A stretch of 55,926 nt of DNA from a virus: the IMG/VR virus record IMGVR_UViG_3300017971_001822, positions 1 through 55,926 of that record; one strand, written 5' to 3'. Both the position numbers and the translations under genes were made by a program. Every line of letters begins with the position of its first letter. The stretch's first letter is position 1. The notes below the pieces were generated by a model. The model saw only the letters and a program-made list of their open reading frames with translations, did no database searches and was not told the DNA's origin. Shown here in pieces: positions 53,634-55,926 of the stretch.

Positions 53634-54098
53634 TTAATCGTAATTTCCATCGAACGAACAATCGCCGAAGTCGATTAGAACCAGACGACCATCTTTCATG
53701 CCTACGTTTCCACGACCCAAATCGCTTATGAATTCGAATATTTTAAGCAGGTCGATACGAAGCTCTTCCATTTCATACGCAATTCCGCGCCATTTGAGAT
53801 GCACGTCGACAATCTCGGTCTTGTAGCCATACATTGTGTTAGCGAAGTTCCATCGACATTTGTCGTTTAGAATCTTTTTCATGCCTTCGTCGAACCGGAA
53901 GGTCTCAACGCCAGACAGCACTGTGGGGGCGAGGCCAGCGTATTCCGCCCTCTCCTGTCGACTGTGGGATCTTTCGGCGTGTGCTAGTTCGTCGAAGAGT
54001 TTGAGGCCGTAACCATCGAATGCGATGAAAAATGATTCGTATCCGTTGGAGACGTACTTCATCTCTTTCGGCGTTAGCCGTTCATAGACCTTGAGCAT
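53634..54098 (-). CDS. Miniature protein-kinase-like protein, paralog 1
   Basis: 154 residues. Kinase-like landmarks in the right order: YGLKLF with K33 (VAIK-like), QERAEYAGLAPTV with a helix-C Glu, DLGRGNVG with D126 and N131 (catalytic-loop-like) and LIDFG with D143 (DFG). The protein ends about ten residues later, so the activation segment and rest of the C-lobe are missing. Same architecture as 54377-54868 and the fragment at 55821. Whether it is active is unknown. Confidence 0.6.
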   Translation of the reverse strand: MLKVYERLTPKEMKYVSNGYESFFIAFDGYGLKLFDELAHAERSHSRQERAEYAGLAPTVLSGVETFRFDEGMKKILNDKCRWNFANTMYGYKTEIVDVHLKWRGIAYEMEELRIDLLKIFEFISDLGRGNVGMKDGRLVLIDFGDCSFDGNYD

Positions 54099-54112
54099 TG
54101 GGCACCTCTAGA

Positions 54113-54358
54113 TTACTCTGGTTGTGTTCCGATGACACCTTCTTCCTTGTCAACAATTCTGACTAGAAGAACGTAGTCAAAGATGAGACTGTGATTTGAT
54201 GGCTCTTTGAGCCAGTCGAAAAGATCTCGTGCCGCCTGTTCTGATCCCGGCTCGTCAACTTCCCAATCTGCTTGTAATTCGCCTTCGTTTGTCATAACTG
54301 CCCATACTTCGTCCATAGTCGTACTCCCTGTACTTTCGCTGCGTTTCATTTTTGCCAT
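54113..54358 (-). CDS. Small hypothetical protein
   Basis: 81 residues; VWAVMTNEGELQADWEVDEP and RDLFDWLKEPSNHSLI suggest a compact alpha/beta domain. GGGAG precedes the ATG. It lies between two kinase-like paralogs. Confidence 0.5.
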   Translation of the reverse strand: MAKMKRSESTGSTTMDEVWAVMTNEGELQADWEVDEPGSEQAARDLFDWLKEPSNHSLIFDYVLLVRIVDKEEGVIGTQPE

Positions 54359-54376
54359 AGCTGTCGTCTCCCGCGC

Positions 54377-54868
54377 CTACTTGTAAAGATTAGGACACTC
54401 GTGAAACGTATATTCCCCAAAATCAATAGCTACGACCTTAGAGTTTAGCACGCCAACATTTGGCATTCTAAGATCGTGGATTTCCTGCCCAAAAAGATCC
54501 TCCAATCGCATAGTTAGTTCTTCTATCTCGAACTCCCTATAACAATACTCGCCGTATTCCATCATCTTTACTAGCTCAGTTTCGTAACCGAACATCTCCG
54601 GTCTTGGTTTGAACAGACAGTTCTCCATCTGCATCTGATGGATTAGATTCTGAGAAAGATGATAGACATTTACCCCGCCGTAGACTTCTGGGGCGAGGCC
54701 ATGCCATGCCGCCTCTTCCTGTCTTGCACAAGCCCTTACCGCCAGATCTCTTGCTCTGAAGAGCTTCAGGCCATAATCTTCGTATCCCAAGAATACGGCT
54801 TCTGACCCGCCTTTGAAGACTTGAATTTTACGCAGGGTGAGCTTGATTGTTGCAATTGCGGTTTCCAC
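54377..54868 (-). CDS. Miniature protein-kinase-like protein, paralog 2
   Basis: 163 residues, GTG start with GGGGGAAG. YGLKLF with K35, ARQEEAAWHGLAPEVYGGVN, HDLRMPNVGV with D132 and N137, and AIDFGEYTF with D149 align with paralog 1. It too stops soon after the DFG-like motif. The shared segments (GLKLF, GLAP, NVG, IDFG) show duplication. Confidence 0.6.
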   Translation of the reverse strand: METAIATIKLTLRKIQVFKGGSEAVFLGYEDYGLKLFRARDLAVRACARQEEAAWHGLAPEVYGGVNVYHLSQNLIHQMQMENCLFKPRPEMFGYETELVKMMEYGEYCYREFEIEELTMRLEDLFGQEIHDLRMPNVGVLNSKVVAIDFGEYTFHECPNLYK

Positions 54869-54877
54869 AACTTCCCC

Positions 54878-55144
54878 CTAATAGTAGTCGTCATCTTCTT
54901 CGTCGCAGTAGCAATCTGCCCAGTCGTTTCCGCAACACGGACAATAGTCGTCACAAGCGCATTGATTTTTGTGCAAGCCACACTCATAACATTCATCGTC
55001 AATAGCCGATGCCTTCATATCCTCTAGGACTAAGGCTGACTTGCCTTCTGGGGAAGGCTCTGGCTCGGAAAGCGCACAGTCACAGATGACTGGCTTATGG
55101 AACATGACCCTAGACCCTGTGCCATTACAAAGTGGGCACTTCAT
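54878..55144 (-). CDS. Zinc-finger-like acidic protein
   Basis: 88 residues. CPLCNGTGSRVMFHKPVICDC is a C-x2-C...C-x-C unit, and CYECGLHKNQCACDDYCPCC another; the end is Asp/Glu-rich. Resembles the zinc-rich small proteins at 50507 and 55155. AAGGAG precedes the ATG. Function unknown. Confidence 0.55.
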   Translation of the reverse strand: MKCPLCNGTGSRVMFHKPVICDCALSEPEPSPEGKSALVLEDMKASAIDDECYECGLHKNQCACDDYCPCCGNDWADCYCDEEDDDYY

Positions 55145-55154
55145 GACTAGCTCC

Positions 55155-55532
55155 TTATTTTAGAAGGTCTGGTTCGTAGACGAAACAGGTGATAACGTCG
55201 TCGTCGGGGACTTGCCTCTGATCGATTTCCTCTTTGGTCATCACATCCCAATCGTAATCGCCCCACTTTCCAAGTCTGACGACATAGAACGGAACATGCG
55301 GGACAATGGCTATTGTCCTAGCTTTCTCCATAGCCTGTTTTCTTGTCAGACGGCCACGCAGGTTCTCAGACGATTGGAGCGTGTAGAAGTGTCGCCAGTG
55401 TTCGTGACAACCAAGACATCGCACTTCTGTATGAAGCGTTGAGACTGTCTCGGAAAATTCCACCGTTCCGTAAACAAGATCGTACCCGCAGCGCGGACAC
55501 TTCTGCTCTTTGACTTCGGCTGGTTTAGCCAT
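55155..55532 (-). CDS. Zinc-ribbon hypothetical protein
   Basis: 125 residues from the ATG at 55532 (GAGG upstream). CPRCGYDLVYGTV...CLGCHEHWRHF is a zinc ribbon; the C-terminal half has a beta-rich IVPHVPFYVVRLGKWGDYDW. Function unknown. Confidence 0.55.
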   Translation of the reverse strand: MAKPAEVKEQKCPRCGYDLVYGTVEFSETVSTLHTEVRCLGCHEHWRHFYTLQSSENLRGRLTRKQAMEKARTIAIVPHVPFYVVRLGKWGDYDWDVMTKEEIDQRQVPDDDVITCFVYEPDLLK

Positions 55533-55809
55533 TGTTTTCCTCATCCTTATCTTTCTTGCGAGGAACCCATCCTCGACGCTTGTTTTTGTGGTGCGGCCCA
55601 TCTTCGTGGTTCGGCCCGCCCATCTTGTACCCGCACTCGTCACAGATCAGATCGCTGGACGAAGCCTTTAGCGGGATCTGCTTCTTTTTGCAGGTACGCT
55701 TGCCGTTGCCTCTCCAGAGGTTGGGATGGTGCTTGCCCGGTTCGGGAGCAAACTTCCAAGCCTCAGCCGGAAGGATCGTGACTGCTTTTTTGGGTTCTTG
55801 TCTTGCCAT
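55525..55809 (-). CDS. Basic zinc-finger-like protein
   Basis: 94 residues from the ATG at 55809 (AAAGGAG upstream). GNGKRTCKKKQI and LICDECGYKMGG give a probable zinc site; the end is basic (KNKRRGWVPRKKDKDEE). Probably nucleic-acid binding. Confidence 0.5.
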   Translation of the reverse strand: MARQEPKKAVTILPAEAWKFAPEPGKHHPNLWRGNGKRTCKKKQIPLKASSSDLICDECGYKMGGPNHEDGPHHKNKRRGWVPRKKDKDEENNG

Positions 55810-55820
55810 AGTTAGCTCCT

Positions 55821-55926
55821 TTACCAATCGTAGAGTGTTTCATCTCCAAAATCTATTAGAATGACAGCGCCATACTTGACGCCGACATTGTATGTGTCGA
55901 CATCGACCGCTTGTGCTCCAAAAAGC
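55821..55926 (-). CDS. Miniature kinase-like protein, paralog 3, C-terminal fragment at window edge
   Basis: Only the last 35 codons are in the window, ending TAA at 55821. VDVDTYNVGVKYGAVILIDFG, followed by DETLYDW and the stop, matches the D...N-V-G...I-D-F-G end of the two kinase-like genes at 53634 and 54377. It again ends soon after the DFG-like motif. The N-terminus lies to the right. Confidence 0.6.
   Translation of the reverse strand, partial: LFGAQAVDVDTYNVGVKYGAVILIDFGDETLYDW

Overview
The window looks like part of the early/replication/accessory region of a large tailed bacteriophage, or a closely related phage-like element. About 100 genes lie almost end to end on the minus strand, mostly overlapping by 1-30 bases and usually preceded by AAGGAG/GGAGG ribosome sites. 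The content is typical of big phages: PHP-type DNA polymerase, primase, DnaB-like helicase, RecA/UvsX-like recombinase, RNase H, Cas4-like nucleases, B12-dependent ribonucleotide reductase, dCMP deaminase, ThyX, a sigma factor and ClpP. No terminase, portal, capsid or tail gene is visible, so phage identity is an inference. Lipoproteins with lipoboxes and a Flp-type pilin suggest a diderm host; a planctomycete is possible but weakly supported.

Layout from low to high coordinates (transcription runs the other way). 1-5.4 kb: glycan/surface-modification genes (two methyltransferases, sulfotransferase, nucleotidyltransferase-kinase fusion, cupin, GatZ-like protein, HAD phosphatase, glycosyltransferase). 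5.4-18 kb: replication and recombination, with a run of unknown small proteins. 18-23 kb: glycosyltransferase, HTH-phosphoesterase, RNR, dCMP deaminase, HD protein. 23-28.9 kb: an envelope set (anchored trypsin-like protease, two lipoproteins, HExxH protein, collagen-like surface protein), then sigma factor and ClpP. 28.9-36.4 kb: ThyX, a BrxL-like AAA+ protein, a CTAG-rich palindromic intergenic region, a kinase-phosphatase-RNA ligase and an IMPDH/GMP reductase. 36.4-42 kb: a module resembling plastid/cyanobacterial Ycf46-Ycf35 (AAA+, DUF3150-like, DUF1257, DUF2997), with a tiny Flp pilin gene embedded. 42.1-42.7 kb: the only clear plus-strand gene, an HNH endonuclease. 42.7-56 kb: small zinc-ribbon, membrane and acidic proteins, and at 45.2-48.3 kb a compact four-gene ubiquitin-like conjugation operon. 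The right end holds at least three paralogous miniature kinase-like proteins.

The main candidate for an undescribed system is the order Ubl - E2-like protein with a C-terminal array of about ten C4 zinc modules - JAMM peptidase - E1-like adenylase (48336 to 45161). It has the parts of eukaryote-like ubiquitination and bacterial Bil/PRTRC-type systems, but in a phage context and with a zinc array joined to the E2. A strong hairpin separates the Ubl gene from the enzyme genes.

Transcription: five intergenic sites share GYAGAAA-N14-TGATATAAT with identical spacing, all on the minus strand and all just upstream of genes (16203, 19970, 28804, 40917, 41954). They are probably the promoters dividing the block into units; one drives clpP and sigma, and one seems to give a leaderless message.
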